DNA from: Bradyrhizobium sp. CCGB01
GTDB lineage: Bacteria; Pseudomonadota; Alphaproteobacteria; Rhizobiales; Xanthobacteraceae
Direction of reading: 5' to 3'
DNA: 64,000 nt
Assembly (NCBI RefSeq): GCF_024199795.1
Contig: NZ_JANADK010000001.1
Coordinates: 3,038,001 to 3,102,000, forward strand
The position numbers were made by a program, and so were the translations under genes. The notes beneath the pieces were generated by a model that worked only from the letters and a program-made list of their open reading frames with translations, did no database searches and was not told the origin of the DNA. Below, one piece after another: positions 17,065-25,392 of this stretch; position 1 is the stretch's first letter, and each line of letters starts with the position of its first letter.

Positions 17065-18060
17065 ATGATTGAAATGCCACCGCTCAAGTTCGTGCAGACG
17101 AACGGAATCCGCATGGGCTACTACGAGGCGGGCCCGGTCAGCGACAAGCCGCCGGTGGTGCTGTGCCACGGCTGGCCCGAGCTCGCCTTCTCCTGGCGTC
17201 ACCAGATCAAGGCGCTGAGCGAGGCCGGCATCCGGGTGATCGCGCCGGACCAGCGTGGCTACGGTGCAACCGACCGGCCCGAGCCGGTCGAGGCCTACGA
17301 CATCGAGCACCTGACCGGCGACCTCGTCGGGCTCCTCGATCATCTGAATATCGACAAGGCGATCTTCGTCGGTCACGACTGGGGCGGTTTCATCGTCTGG
17401 CAGATGCCGTTGCGGCACCTCGAGCGGGTCGCGGGGGTGGTCGGCATCAACACGCCTCATACCAACCGGGCCTGGGCCGATCCGATCGAGCTCCTGCGCA
17501 CGCGTTTCGGGGACAAGATGTACATCGTGCAATTCCAGGATCCCGCGCGCGAGCCCGACAGGATATTTGGCGATCGTGTCGAGCAAACCTTCGATGCCTT
17601 CATGCGCAAGCCGGCGCCGCGCCCGCCCGACGCGCCGGCAGAGGAAGTGGTTGCCGGCGTCGGCGCGTCGCCGCGGGTCAATCTGGCGTTTCCGCAAATG
17701 ATCGCGGCCTATGACGCGAAGCACGATCCGCGCACGCCGATCCTGTCGCCGGAAGAGAAGAAGGTGTTCGTCGACAACTTCACCCGGACCGGCTTTACCG
17801 GCGGCATCAACTGGTATCGCAACATGTCGCGCAACTGGACGCGCGCCGAAGGACTCGATCATACGGTACGCGTGCCGTCGCTGATGATCATGGCCGAGAA
17901 CGACGCGGTGTTGCCGCCTTCTTCCGCCGATGGCATGGACAAGCTGATTCCAGATCTCGAAAAATATCTGGTCCGCGACAGCGGCCATTGGACGCAGCAG
18001 GAGAAGCCGGAAGAGGTCAGCGCCAAGCTGATCGAATGGCGTAGAAAGCGGTTTGGGTGA
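17065..18060 (+). CDS. epoxide hydrolase, alpha/beta-hydrolase family
   Basis: Protein of 331 residues of the soluble epoxide hydrolase type. The oxyanion motif HGWPE is at residues 35-39, the nucleophile is Asp105 in GHDWGG, and the acid and base are seen as AENDAVLPP and DSGHWTQQE near the end. The Asp nucleophile rather than Ser argues for epoxide or haloalkane substrates; the HGWPE motif and the cap region with EPDRIFGD and GINWYRNMSRNW favour epoxides. The reaction would convert epoxides to diols. It lies 10 bases after the WS/DGAT stop and upstream of the CYP102 gene, so it may process fatty epoxides made by that P450. Confidence 0.9.
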   Translation: MIEMPPLKFVQTNGIRMGYYEAGPVSDKPPVVLCHGWPELAFSWRHQIKALSEAGIRVIAPDQRGYGATDRPEPVEAYDIEHLTGDLVGLLDHLNIDKAIFVGHDWGGFIVWQMPLRHLERVAGVVGINTPHTNRAWADPIELLRTRFGDKMYIVQFQDPAREPDRIFGDRVEQTFDAFMRKPAPRPPDAPAEEVVAGVGASPRVNLAFPQMIAAYDAKHDPRTPILSPEEKKVFVDNFTRTGFTGGINWYRNMSRNWTRAEGLDHTVRVPSLMIMAENDAVLPPSSADGMDKLIPDLEKYLVRDSGHWTQQEKPEEVSAKLIEWRRKRFG

Positions 18061-18087
18061 CGACGCAGTCGTCGATGTAAATGAGAC

Positions 18088-18165
18088 GTCATTCCGGGGC
18101 GCCCGAAGGGCGAGCCCGGAATCTCGAGATTCCGGGTTCAATGCTGCGCATTGCCCCGGAATGAC
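18088..18165. repeat. palindromic intergenic repeat, GTCATTCCGGGGC family
   Basis: The element starts GTCATTCCGGGGC and ends GCCCCGGAATGAC, giving a 13-bp perfect terminal inverted repeat. Inside are CCCGGAATCTCGAGATTCCGGG, itself a palindrome, and GCTGCGC. It occupies the gap between the epoxide hydrolase and CYP102 genes and could fold into a cruciform or transcript hairpin. Confidence 0.8.
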
Positions 18166-18189
18166 GCGGTCAGGGGGAAACGCACGTCA

Positions 18190-21100
18190 ATGTCATCCAA
18201 GAACCGACTGGACCCGATCCCGCATCCGCCGACCAAGCCGGTGGTCGGCAACATGCTGTCGCTGGACTCGGCCGCGCCGGTGCAGCACCTGACGCGGCTT
18301 GCCAAGGAGCTGGGCCCGATCTTCTGGCTCGACATGATGGGCTCGCCGATCGTCGTCGTCTCCGGCCACGATCTGGTCGACGAGCTCTCCGACGAGAAGC
18401 GTTTCGACAAGACGGTGCGCGGCGCGTTGCGGCGCGTGCGCGCGGTCGGCGGCGACGGGCTGTTCACGGCGGACACCAGGGAGCCGAACTGGAGCAAGGC
18501 GCACAACATCCTGCTCCAGCCGTTCGGCAACCGCGCCATGCAGTCCTATCACCCGAGCATGGTCGATATCGCCGAGCAGCTCGTCAACAAATGGGAGCGG
18601 CTCAACGCCGACGACGAGATCGACGTCGTCCACGACATGACGGCCTTGACGCTGGACACGATCGGCCTGTGCGGCTTCGAGTACCGCTTCAATTCCTTCT
18701 ACCGGCGCGACTACCATCCCTTCGTCGAGTCGCTGGTGCGCTCGCTCGAAACCATCATGATGACGCGCGGTCTGCCGCTCGAGCAGTTTTGGATGCAGAA
18801 GCGGCGCAAGACGCTGGCCGAAGACGTCGCCTTCATGAACAAGATGGTCGACGAGATCATCGCCGAGCGCCGCAAGAGCGCGGAAGGGATCGACGACAAG
18901 AAGGACATGCTCGCCGCGATGATGACCGGCGTCGACCGCTCGACCGGCGAGCAGCTCGACGATGTCAACATCCGCTACCAGATCAACACCTTCCTGATCG
19001 CGGGCCACGAGACCACCAGCGGCCTGCTGTCCTACACGCTCTATGCGTTGCTCAAGCACCCGGACATTCTCAAGAAGGCCTATGACGAGGTCGACCGCGT
19101 CTTCGGCCCTGACGTCAACGCAAAGCCGACCTACCAGCAGGTCACGCAGCTCACCTACATCACGCAGATCCTGAAAGAGGCGCTGCGGCTGTGGCCGCCG
19201 GCACCCGCCTACGGCATCTCGCCGCTGAACGACGAGACCATCGGCGGCGGCAAGTACAGGCTCCGGAGGGGCACCTTCACCACCATCCTCGTGACCGCGC
19301 TGCATCGCGATCCCTCGGTCTGGGGGCCGAATCCGGATGCCTTCGATCCCGAGAATTTCAGCCGCGAGGCTGAGGCAAAACGGCCGATCAATGCCTGGAA
19401 GCCGTTCGGCAACGGCCAGCGCGCCTGCATCGGCCGCGGTTTCGCCATGCACGAGGCTGCGCTCGCGCTCGGCATGATCCTGCAGCGGTTCAAGCTGATC
19501 GACCACCAGCGCTACCAGATGCATCTGAAGGAAACGCTGACGATGAAGCCGGAAGGCTTCAAGATCAAGGTGCGTCCGCGCGCCGATCGCGAGCGCGGGG
19601 CCTATGGCGGACCCATCGCGGCCGCGGTTTCGGCACCAAGGGCACCGCGCCAGCCGACGGCGCGGCCCGGCCACAACACGCCGATGCTGGTGCTCTACGG
19701 CTCCAATCTCGGCACCGCCGAGGAGCTCGCGACGCGCATGGCCGATCTCGCCGAGATCAACGGCTTTGCCGTGCATCTCGGGCCGCTCGACGATTACGTC
19801 GGCAAGCTGCCGCAGGAGGGTGGCGTGCTGATCATCTGCGCCTCCTATAACGGGGCGCCGCCCGACAATGCGACGCAGTTCGTCAAATGGCTCGGCGACG
19901 ACTTGCCGAAGAATGCCTTTGCCAATGTGCGCTACGCCGTGTTCGGCTGCGGCAACAGCGACTGGGCCGCGACCTATCAATCGGTGCCGCGCTTCATCGA
20001 CGAGCAATTGTCGGCGCATGGTGCACGCGCGGTTTTTCCGCGCGGGGAGGGCGATGCGCGCAGCGATCTCGACGGCCAGTTCCAGAAGTGGTTCCCGGCG
20101 GCCGCCCAGGTCGCGACCAAGGAATTCGGCATCGACTGGAATTTCACCCGCACGGCTGAGGACGACCCGCTCTACGCGATCGAGCCGGTGGCGGTAACCG
20201 CCGTCAACACCATCGTCGCCCAGGGCGGCGCTGTCGCGATGAAGGTTCTGGTGAACGACGAACTCCAGAACAAGACCGGTTCCAATCCGTCGGAGCGTTC
20301 GACGCGTCACATCGAGGTGCAGCTGCCGTCCAACATCACGTACCGCGTTGGCGATCATCTGAGTGTGGTCCCGCGCAACGACCCGACGCTGGTGGATTCG
20401 GTTGCCCGCCGTTTCGGCTTCCTGCCGGCCGACCAGATCAAGCTTCAGGTCACCGAGGGCCGCCGCGCGCAATTGCCGGTCGGCGCCGCCGTGTCGGTCG
20501 GCCGCCTGCTGAGCGAATTCGTCGAGCTGCAGCAAGTGGCGACGCGCAAGCAGATCCAGATCATGGCCGAGCACACCCGCTGCCCCGTCACCAAACCGAA
20601 GCTGCTCGCTTTCGTCGGCGAGGAGGCCGAGCCGCTCGAGCGTTACCGCACCGAGATCCTGGCCAGGCGAAAATCGGTGTTCGACATGCTGCTCGAACAC
20701 CCGGCCTGCGAATTGCCGTTCCACGTCTATCTGGAGATGCTCTCGCTGCTGGCGCCGCGTTATTATTCGATCTCATCCTCGCCGTCGGTCGATCCGGCGC
20801 GTTGCAGCGTCACCGTCGGCGTGGTCGAGGGGCCGGCCGCTTCCGGCCGCGGCACCTACAAGGGCATCTGCTCTAACTATCTCGCCAACCGGCGCGCGGG
20901 CGATGCGATCTACGCCACCGTGCGCGAGACCAAGGCCGGCTTCCGGCTCCCGGATGAGTCCTCCGTGCCGATCATCATGATCGGCCCGGGCACCGGACTT
21001 GCACCATTCCGCGGCTTCCTCCAGGAGCGCGCCGCGCGCAAGGCGAAGGGCGCCGCTCTCGGTCCGGCCATGTTGTTCTTCGGCTGCCGCCATCCCGACC

Positions 21101-21426
21101 AGGATTTTCTCTACGCCGACGAGCTGAAGGGGCTGGCGGCGAGCGGCATCACCGAGCTTTTCACCGCGTTCTCGCGTGCGGACGGACCGAAAACCTATGT
21201 GCAGCACCTGCTTGCCGCGCAGAAGGACAGGGTCTGGCAGCTGATCGAGCAGGGCGCGATCATCTATGTCTGCGGCGACGGCGGCAAGATGGAGCCCGAC
21301 GTGAAGGCCGCGCTCGTCGCGATCCATCGCGAGAAGAGCGGCAGCGATGCAGCCACAGCTGCGCGCTGGATCGAGGAGATGGGCACGAACAACCGCTATG
21401 TGCTGGACGTCTGGGCGGGTGGATAA
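18190..21426 (+). CDS. self-sufficient cytochrome P450:NADPH reductase fusion (CYP102/P450-BM3 family)
   Basis: Fusion protein of 1078 residues with the same layout as P450-BM3: heme domain at about 1-465, linker, FMN flavodoxin domain at about 497-640, and FAD/NADPH domain to the end. In the heme domain I see AGHETT at 271-276, the ExxR motif in KEALRLWPP, and the heme loop FGNGQRACIG with Cys413 as ligand. The flavodoxin starts LVLYGSNLGTAEELA. The reductase shows RYYSISSSP (FAD), GPGTGLAPFRGF (NADPH) and the C-terminal WAGG with Trp1075. Such enzymes hydroxylate or epoxidise fatty acids in the cytoplasm. Phe92 matches BM3 Phe87, but the positions of BM3 Arg47 and Tyr51 appear to be Ser52 and Val56, so carboxylate anchoring may differ. 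ATG 18190 has AGGGGG upstream. Confidence 0.95.
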   Translation: MSSKNRLDPIPHPPTKPVVGNMLSLDSAAPVQHLTRLAKELGPIFWLDMMGSPIVVVSGHDLVDELSDEKRFDKTVRGALRRVRAVGGDGLFTADTREPNWSKAHNILLQPFGNRAMQSYHPSMVDIAEQLVNKWERLNADDEIDVVHDMTALTLDTIGLCGFEYRFNSFYRRDYHPFVESLVRSLETIMMTRGLPLEQFWMQKRRKTLAEDVAFMNKMVDEIIAERRKSAEGIDDKKDMLAAMMTGVDRSTGEQLDDVNIRYQINTFLIAGHETTSGLLSYTLYALLKHPDILKKAYDEVDRVFGPDVNAKPTYQQVTQLTYITQILKEALRLWPPAPAYGISPLNDETIGGGKYRLRRGTFTTILVTALHRDPSVWGPNPDAFDPENFSREAEAKRPINAWKPFGNGQRACIGRGFAMHEAALALGMILQRFKLIDHQRYQMHLKETLTMKPEGFKIKVRPRADRERGAYGGPIAAAVSAPRAPRQPTARPGHNTPMLVLYGSNLGTAEELATRMADLAEINGFAVHLGPLDDYVGKLPQEGGVLIICASYNGAPPDNATQFVKWLGDDLPKNAFANVRYAVFGCGNSDWAATYQSVPRFIDEQLSAHGARAVFPRGEGDARSDLDGQFQKWFPAAAQVATKEFGIDWNFTRTAEDDPLYAIEPVAVTAVNTIVAQGGAVAMKVLVNDELQNKTGSNPSERSTRHIEVQLPSNITYRVGDHLSVVPRNDPTLVDSVARRFGFLPADQIKLQVTEGRRAQLPVGAAVSVGRLLSEFVELQQVATRKQIQIMAEHTRCPVTKPKLLAFVGEEAEPLERYRTEILARRKSVFDMLLEHPACELPFHVYLEMLSLLAPRYYSISSSPSVDPARCSVTVGVVEGPAASGRGTYKGICSNYLANRRAGDAIYATVRETKAGFRLPDESSVPIIMIGPGTGLAPFRGFLQERAARKAKGAALGPAMLFFGCRHPDQDFLYADELKGLAASGITELFTAFSRADGPKTYVQHLLAAQKDRVWQLIEQGAIIYVCGDGGKMEPDVKAALVAIHREKSGSDAATAARWIEEMGTNNRYVLDVWAGG

Positions 21427-21435
21427 AGCGAGATG

Positions 21436-21527
21436 GTAGGGTGGGTTAGCTAGCGAAGCGTAACCCACCACTTGTGTCCACGCGGAAAGTAAAGAGGTGG
21501 GTTAGGCCTTCGGCTAACCCACCCTAC
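21436..21527. repeat. palindromic repeat, GTAGGGTGGGTTAG family
   Basis: The element starts GTAGGGTGGGTTAGC and ends GCTAACCCACCCTAC, a perfect 15-bp terminal inverted repeat. An internal copy of the motif also occurs (GCGTAACCCACC and GGTGGGTTAG). It lies just after the CYP102 stop and can form a long hairpin, so it may also end or protect that transcript. Confidence 0.85.
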
Positions 21528-21554
21528 GAATTGCGATCGTGCTAAACGTCACGC

Positions 21555-22229
21555 ATGATTCCCTGGGAAAAGATCGATACCGCCAAGATCCCCGGCTCCG
21601 ACGAGGAACTCCGCCTGATGCGGCGAGGCAAGGAGTTCTCCATCAAGCTCGGCACCAACGAGCTGATGAACAACCGCCTGTCGGGCTCCGAGGCCGCACT
21701 CGCGACGCTCGCGGCCAAGCAGATCGAGAAGGTCGCAAAGCCCGTCGTTCTCATCGGCGGCCTCGGCATGGGCTTTACGTTGCGTGCGGCGCTCGCGGTG
21801 CTCGGGAGCAAGGCGAAGATCGTGGTCTCCGAGCTCGTGCCGGCGGTGGTCAGCTGGGCGCGCGGCCCGATGGCGGAGGTCTTCGGCGACAGCCTCGACG
21901 ATCCCAGGGTGAGCATCCGGGAGACCGATGTTGGCGAAATCATCCGGACGCAACGGTCGGCCTTCGACGCCATTCTCCTCGACGTCGACAACGGGCCGGA
22001 GGGGCTGACCCGGAAGGGCAATGACGCACTCTACAATGCGAGCGGATTGAAGTCCGCGAAGGTGGCGCTGCGTCCGGGCGGCGTGCTCGCGGTCTGGTCG
22101 TCCGGACCCAACCCCGCCTTCACCAAGCGCCTCGGCAGCGCCGGCTTCGATGTCAACGAAGTCAACGTTCGCGCCACCGGAAGAGGCGGTGGCGCGCGCC
22201 ATGTGATCTGGATGGCGAGGAAGAACTAG
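21555..22229 (+). CDS. spermidine synthase-like / class I SAM-binding protein
   Basis: Protein of 224 residues with a Rossmann fold of the spermidine synthase or SAM-methyltransferase type. The glycine-rich loop is VLIGGLGMGFTLRAAL, followed by the acidic strand end KIVVSELVPAVVSWARG. The next strand has the DAILLDVDNGPEG motif, in which spermidine synthase-like proteins hold DxDNGP near the amine site. An N-terminal beta domain is short, so it is smaller than true spermidine synthase (about 290 residues). Similar short proteins are usually annotated as spermidine synthase family without proven activity. The ribosome site upstream is weak. The gene converges on the SnoaL-like gene. Confidence 0.78.
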   Translation: MIPWEKIDTAKIPGSDEELRLMRRGKEFSIKLGTNELMNNRLSGSEAALATLAAKQIEKVAKPVVLIGGLGMGFTLRAALAVLGSKAKIVVSELVPAVVSWARGPMAEVFGDSLDDPRVSIRETDVGEIIRTQRSAFDAILLDVDNGPEGLTRKGNDALYNASGLKSAKVALRPGGVLAVWSSGPNPAFTKRLGSAGFDVNEVNVRATGRGGGARHVIWMARKN

Positions 22230-22255
22230 GCCGCTTGCACCGCCGGTTCTATCCG

Positions 22256-22720
22256 TCAGAACATCGTGTTGTTGTTCGCGGGATTTTCGGGGATGGGCTG
22301 AACGGCGTCCCAGTGCTCGACGATCTTGCCGTTCTCCAGCTTGAAGATGTCGACGATCGCGTTGCCTCTCGTGCCGGGCTCGCGAACCGCGTGAACGTGC
22401 AGGATGACGTAGTCGCCATCCACGAAGCTGCGCTTGATGTCGCTGTGCGAGTTCGGAAACTTCTCGCGCAGGAAGCCGATGAACTTCCGGAAGCCTTCCG
22501 GACCGTCGGCCGCATTGGGATTGTGCTGGACGTAGCGGTCGCCGACATAGGCGAGGGCCGCATCGGCGTCCTTCTGATTGAGCCCCTTCTCGTAGAAGGC
22601 AAGCACGGTTTTGCGATTGGCTTCTTCTTGCGCGCTGGCGGCAATCGCGGCGGCGCTTGCGAGGGACAGCATGAGAGCTGAAGCGACGACCATTGCGGCC
22701 GAGCGGACGATGAGATGCAT
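22256..22720 (-). CDS. secreted SnoaL-like / NTF2-fold protein
   Basis: Protein of 154 residues. The first 28 or so residues form a signal peptide (MHLIVRSAAMVVASALML, then the ASAAAIAASAQ region). The mature part is a SnoaL-like or ester cyclase-type NTF2 domain: KTVLAFYEKGLNQKDADAAL, YVGDRYVQHNPNAADG, and VDIFKLENGKIVEHWDAVQPIPE are typical. The fold forms a cone-shaped pocket and is used by enzymes and binding proteins alike, so no reaction can be given. It is likely periplasmic. It sits alone on the minus strand, 128 bases upstream of an alpha/beta hydrolase gene stop. Confidence 0.82.
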   Translation of the reverse strand: MHLIVRSAAMVVASALMLSLASAAAIAASAQEEANRKTVLAFYEKGLNQKDADAALAYVGDRYVQHNPNAADGPEGFRKFIGFLREKFPNSHSDIKRSFVDGDYVILHVHAVREPGTRGNAIVDIFKLENGKIVEHWDAVQPIPENPANNNTMF

Positions 22721-22848
22721 GTGAGCTCCGAGAGGCCGTAGCCCCTGTCTTGCGATTGAGGGAGGCCTGTATAGCTTTCGTGCCGGCTTGCGTTAAGAGA
22801 GTAACCGGCAGCTCACATGGTTACCGTCGGGAGACCGGACGCGCCGGC

Positions 22849-23763
22849 TTACGCCGCCTGCGCCGCCGCGCCATGCGCGTGCTTGTCGATGGCGCCGATG
22901 ATCTCCGGCCAGAAGCGCATCGGCAGGGCATGGCCCATGCCGTCGATCATCAACAGCTTCGCGCCCGGAATTGAGTCTGCCGTGTCCTTGCCGCCCTCGG
23001 GACGGACCAGGGGATCGACGGTGCCGTGGATCACCAGCGTCGGCGTCCTCACGCCGCGCAGCCGTTCCTTGCGGCTGCCGGAGGCGAGCACGGCGCGGAG
23101 CTGTCGGCCGACGCCGGCCGGATTGAGCCCGCGCGCGAACACGCGCTCGGCACGATCAGGATCGAGCGCTTCCTCTTCCGGAAAGGAGCCGGCGCGCAGC
23201 ACCTTCCAGGTCTGGCCGAAGCGGACCATGAACTCCTCCTTGCTCTGCGGCGGCGGCGCCATCAGCATGGCAGAGGCCTCGCGTGTCGGCGGCGGCACGC
23301 GCGGATTGCCTGTCGTCGACATGATCGAGGTGAGCGAGCGCACGCGCTCGGGAAACGACAGCGTCACCTCCTGCGCGATCATGCCGCCCATGGAAGCCCC
23401 CACCAGATGCGCCGACTTGATGCCAAGCGCATCCATCAGGCCGACCGTGTCCTTTGCCATGTCGATCAGCTTGTAGGTTGCGGCCACGGGAATTTTGAGG
23501 AAGCGCAGCTTCAAGAGCTCGAGCGGCGTCAGCCGCTTGCCGCCCGTCAGATGGCTCGACTTGCCGATGTCGCGATTGTCGAAGCGGATCACGCGAAAAC
23601 CGTGCACGGCGAGCTGCTCGCAGAACGCATCGTCCCAATGGATCATCTGCGCCCCGAGCCCCATGATCAGCAGCAGCGGCTCTGCATTGTCGTTGCCGAA
23701 GATCTCGTAGCAGATGTCGATGCCATTGGCGCGGATGGTCTGGGGCGGCTGATGGGCGGTCAC
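22849..23763 (-). CDS. alpha/beta-fold hydrolase
   Basis: Protein of 304 residues with the alpha/beta hydrolase core. The strand before the oxyanion loop reads PLLLIMGLGAQMIHWDDAF, the elbow is GASMGG with the nucleophile Ser, the acid is in VIHGTVDPLVRPEGG and the histidine is in GMGHALP. This subtype is commonly annotated as alpha/beta hydrolase or esterase; it resembles proteins acting on aromatic or lactone esters, but no substrate is clear. I chose GTG 23763 (VTAHQPPQTIRANG) because AGAGAGGGA lies eight bases upstream and family members start near the ANGIDICYE segment. An ATG at 23838 in the same frame is an alternative. The gene diverges from the PHA synthase operon. Confidence 0.85.
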   Translation of the reverse strand: MTAHQPPQTIRANGIDICYEIFGNDNAEPLLLIMGLGAQMIHWDDAFCEQLAVHGFRVIRFDNRDIGKSSHLTGGKRLTPLELLKLRFLKIPVAATYKLIDMAKDTVGLMDALGIKSAHLVGASMGGMIAQEVTLSFPERVRSLTSIMSTTGNPRVPPPTREASAMLMAPPPQSKEEFMVRFGQTWKVLRAGSFPEEEALDPDRAERVFARGLNPAGVGRQLRAVLASGSRKERLRGVRTPTLVIHGTVDPLVRPEGGKDTADSIPGAKLLMIDGMGHALPMRFWPEIIGAIDKHAHGAAAQAA

Positions 23764-23932
23764 GGATGCGTTCCCTCTCTGCTGGTCAATGCTGTATCGC
23801 ACGGTTTCCCGCCGCAATGAAAGTCGTGTGCGCGACATCGAGCCGCCGCTTGCCGGTTGACCGGCACCTTGCAACGGTGTGGTATGGCAAAAAAAGAAGG
23901 GCATCGCAGCTCTCGATACCAGGAGGAAGCCG

Positions 23933-24313
23933 ATGACCGACAAGATCAACGACCCCGTCGCCATGTGGCAGAAGATGGTTGGCGAGATGGAAAAGGGGTT
24001 CAACTCCTTCGCCAATCAGGCCATGTCGTCACCCGAGTTTTCACAGGCCATGAATCGGGCCGGCGGCGTTGCTGCAGGTGCTCAGAAGCAGCTCGGTGAG
24101 CTCATGGAAAAATATCTGGTCTCCATGAACCTGCCGAGCCGCGAGCAGGTCACCGGCCTTGCCGAGCGGTTGCAAGCCATCGAAGGCCAGATCGGTGAGA
24201 TCAAGTGGATGCTGAGCCAGATGGCGGCAGGTTCCGGCGTATCTCAGGGCTTCGATACGGCATTGCGACCGCCGCGCACCAAGCGCCCGCCGTCCGAGGG
24301 AGAGCAGACATGA
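23933..24313 (+). CDS. PhaE-like small subunit of class III PHA synthase
   Basis: Protein of 126 residues beginning MTDKINDPVAMWQKMVGEME. It is helical, with a Met/Gln/Phe-rich N-terminal half (KGFNSFANQAMSSPEFSQAMN) and a coiled-coil segment (LAERLQAIEGQIGEIKWMLSQM) near residues 75-98. These features and its position directly before a class III phaC suggest a PhaE-type synthase subunit, although classic PhaE is about 350 residues, so this is a minimal form. The strong ribosome site AGGAGGA precedes ATG 23933. Its TGA overlaps the phaC start (ATGA). The phenotype of losing such a subunit would be reduced polymerisation activity; that is an inference from the family. Confidence 0.72.
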   Translation: MTDKINDPVAMWQKMVGEMEKGFNSFANQAMSSPEFSQAMNRAGGVAAGAQKQLGELMEKYLVSMNLPSREQVTGLAERLQAIEGQIGEIKWMLSQMAAGSGVSQGFDTALRPPRTKRPPSEGEQT

Positions 24314-25392
24314 ATGCTGCCCCCGCACTAGATTTCGCATCGATCCCGGATCGCATCCAGTCCGAGGTGCAGCGCGCCATCCAGCGCAGCATCAAGGGCG
24401 TCGAATATTTCTCGACGTCGGGCCCTTCGCTCGGCTCGACGCCGAAGGATGTGCTGCATTCGCGCGGCACCATGAGCCTTTATCACTACCGGCCGATGTC
24501 GGACGAGATCTACCGCGTGCCGGTCTTGATCGTGATGGCGACCACCAATCGCGGCTACATCCTCGATCTCGTGCCTGGCCAGAGCTTCATCGAATTCCTG
24601 CTCAAGCGCGGTTACGACGTCTACATGCTGGACTGGAGCGCGCCGCGGCCGGAGGAGAAGAGCCTGCGCATGGAGGACTATGTCCTCGACTTCATCCCGG
24701 ACTGCGTCCGACGCGTACAGCAGGATTCCGGCGAGCAGGACGTCTCCGTGATCGGCTATTGCTTCGGGGGCGTCCTGTCGTTGCTCTACGGCTCGATCTT
24801 CAAGGACGGGCCGATGAAGAATTTGATCTGCTTCACCACGCCGATCGACTTCCGCGAGATGAAGCTGTTCTCGAATTTCTCCGACCGCCGCTATTTCGAC
24901 GTCGACCGTCTCGTCGACAGCGTCGGCAACGTGCCGCCGGAGATGATCTTGTCGTCGTTCGAGATGCTTCGCCCGGCTTCGCGCACGGTGAGCCAGATCC
25001 AGCTTTGGGAAAACATCTGGAACGACGAGTTCGTGAAGTCGTACCGCATGTTTGACCGCTGGGCGACTGACACGCTGCCCCTTGCGGGCGAGTATTTCCG
25101 CGCCATCACCAAGGACCTGATGTGGGACAACAAGCTGTTCAACGACAACATGTCGGTGGGTGGCCGCGCGGCGAAGCTCGAAAACATCAAGGTGCCTATC
25201 CTGCATGCGGTCGCCGAGCACGATCACATCGTGCCGTATGACGCCGCGAAATATCTGATCGCGAAGATCGGATCCGACGACAAGGAAGAGGTGATGCTGA
25301 AGGGCGGTCACGTCTCGCTCGTCGCCGGTGCCAACGCTGTGAAACGGCTGTGGCCGAAACTGGACTCCTGGCTGGGGAAGAGATCGACATGA
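24310..25392 (+). CDS. phaC: class III poly(3-hydroxyalkanoate) synthase subunit PhaC
   Basis: Enzyme of 360 residues, the normal length of class III PhaC (about 355), well below class I (about 590). It polymerises hydroxyacyl-CoA into PHA on granules. The lipase-like box is GYCFGG with Cys151 as the nucleophile; Asp305 (in EHDHIVP) and His334 (in KGGHVSL) complete the triad, with spacing nearly equal to that in the Allochromatium enzyme. Other conserved segments are YDVYMLDWSAP and MLRPASRTVSQ. The gene is coupled by four-base overlaps to the small PhaE-like gene before it and the GNAT gene after it. Confidence 0.92.
   Translation: MNAAPALDFASIPDRIQSEVQRAIQRSIKGVEYFSTSGPSLGSTPKDVLHSRGTMSLYHYRPMSDEIYRVPVLIVMATTNRGYILDLVPGQSFIEFLLKRGYDVYMLDWSAPRPEEKSLRMEDYVLDFIPDCVRRVQQDSGEQDVSVIGYCFGGVLSLLYGSIFKDGPMKNLICFTTPIDFREMKLFSNFSDRRYFDVDRLVDSVGNVPPEMILSSFEMLRPASRTVSQIQLWENIWNDEFVKSYRMFDRWATDTLPLAGEYFRAITKDLMWDNKLFNDNMSVGGRAAKLENIKVPILHAVAEHDHIVPYDAAKYLIAKIGSDDKEEVMLKGGHVSLVAGANAVKRLWPKLDSWLGKRST

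Noticed and set aside
18193..20724. Open frame of 843 codons on the minus strand inside the CYP102 gene
   Set aside because: It is the antisense shadow of the P450 fusion caused by high GC; its translation is rich in Arg, His and Asp and shows no family motif.
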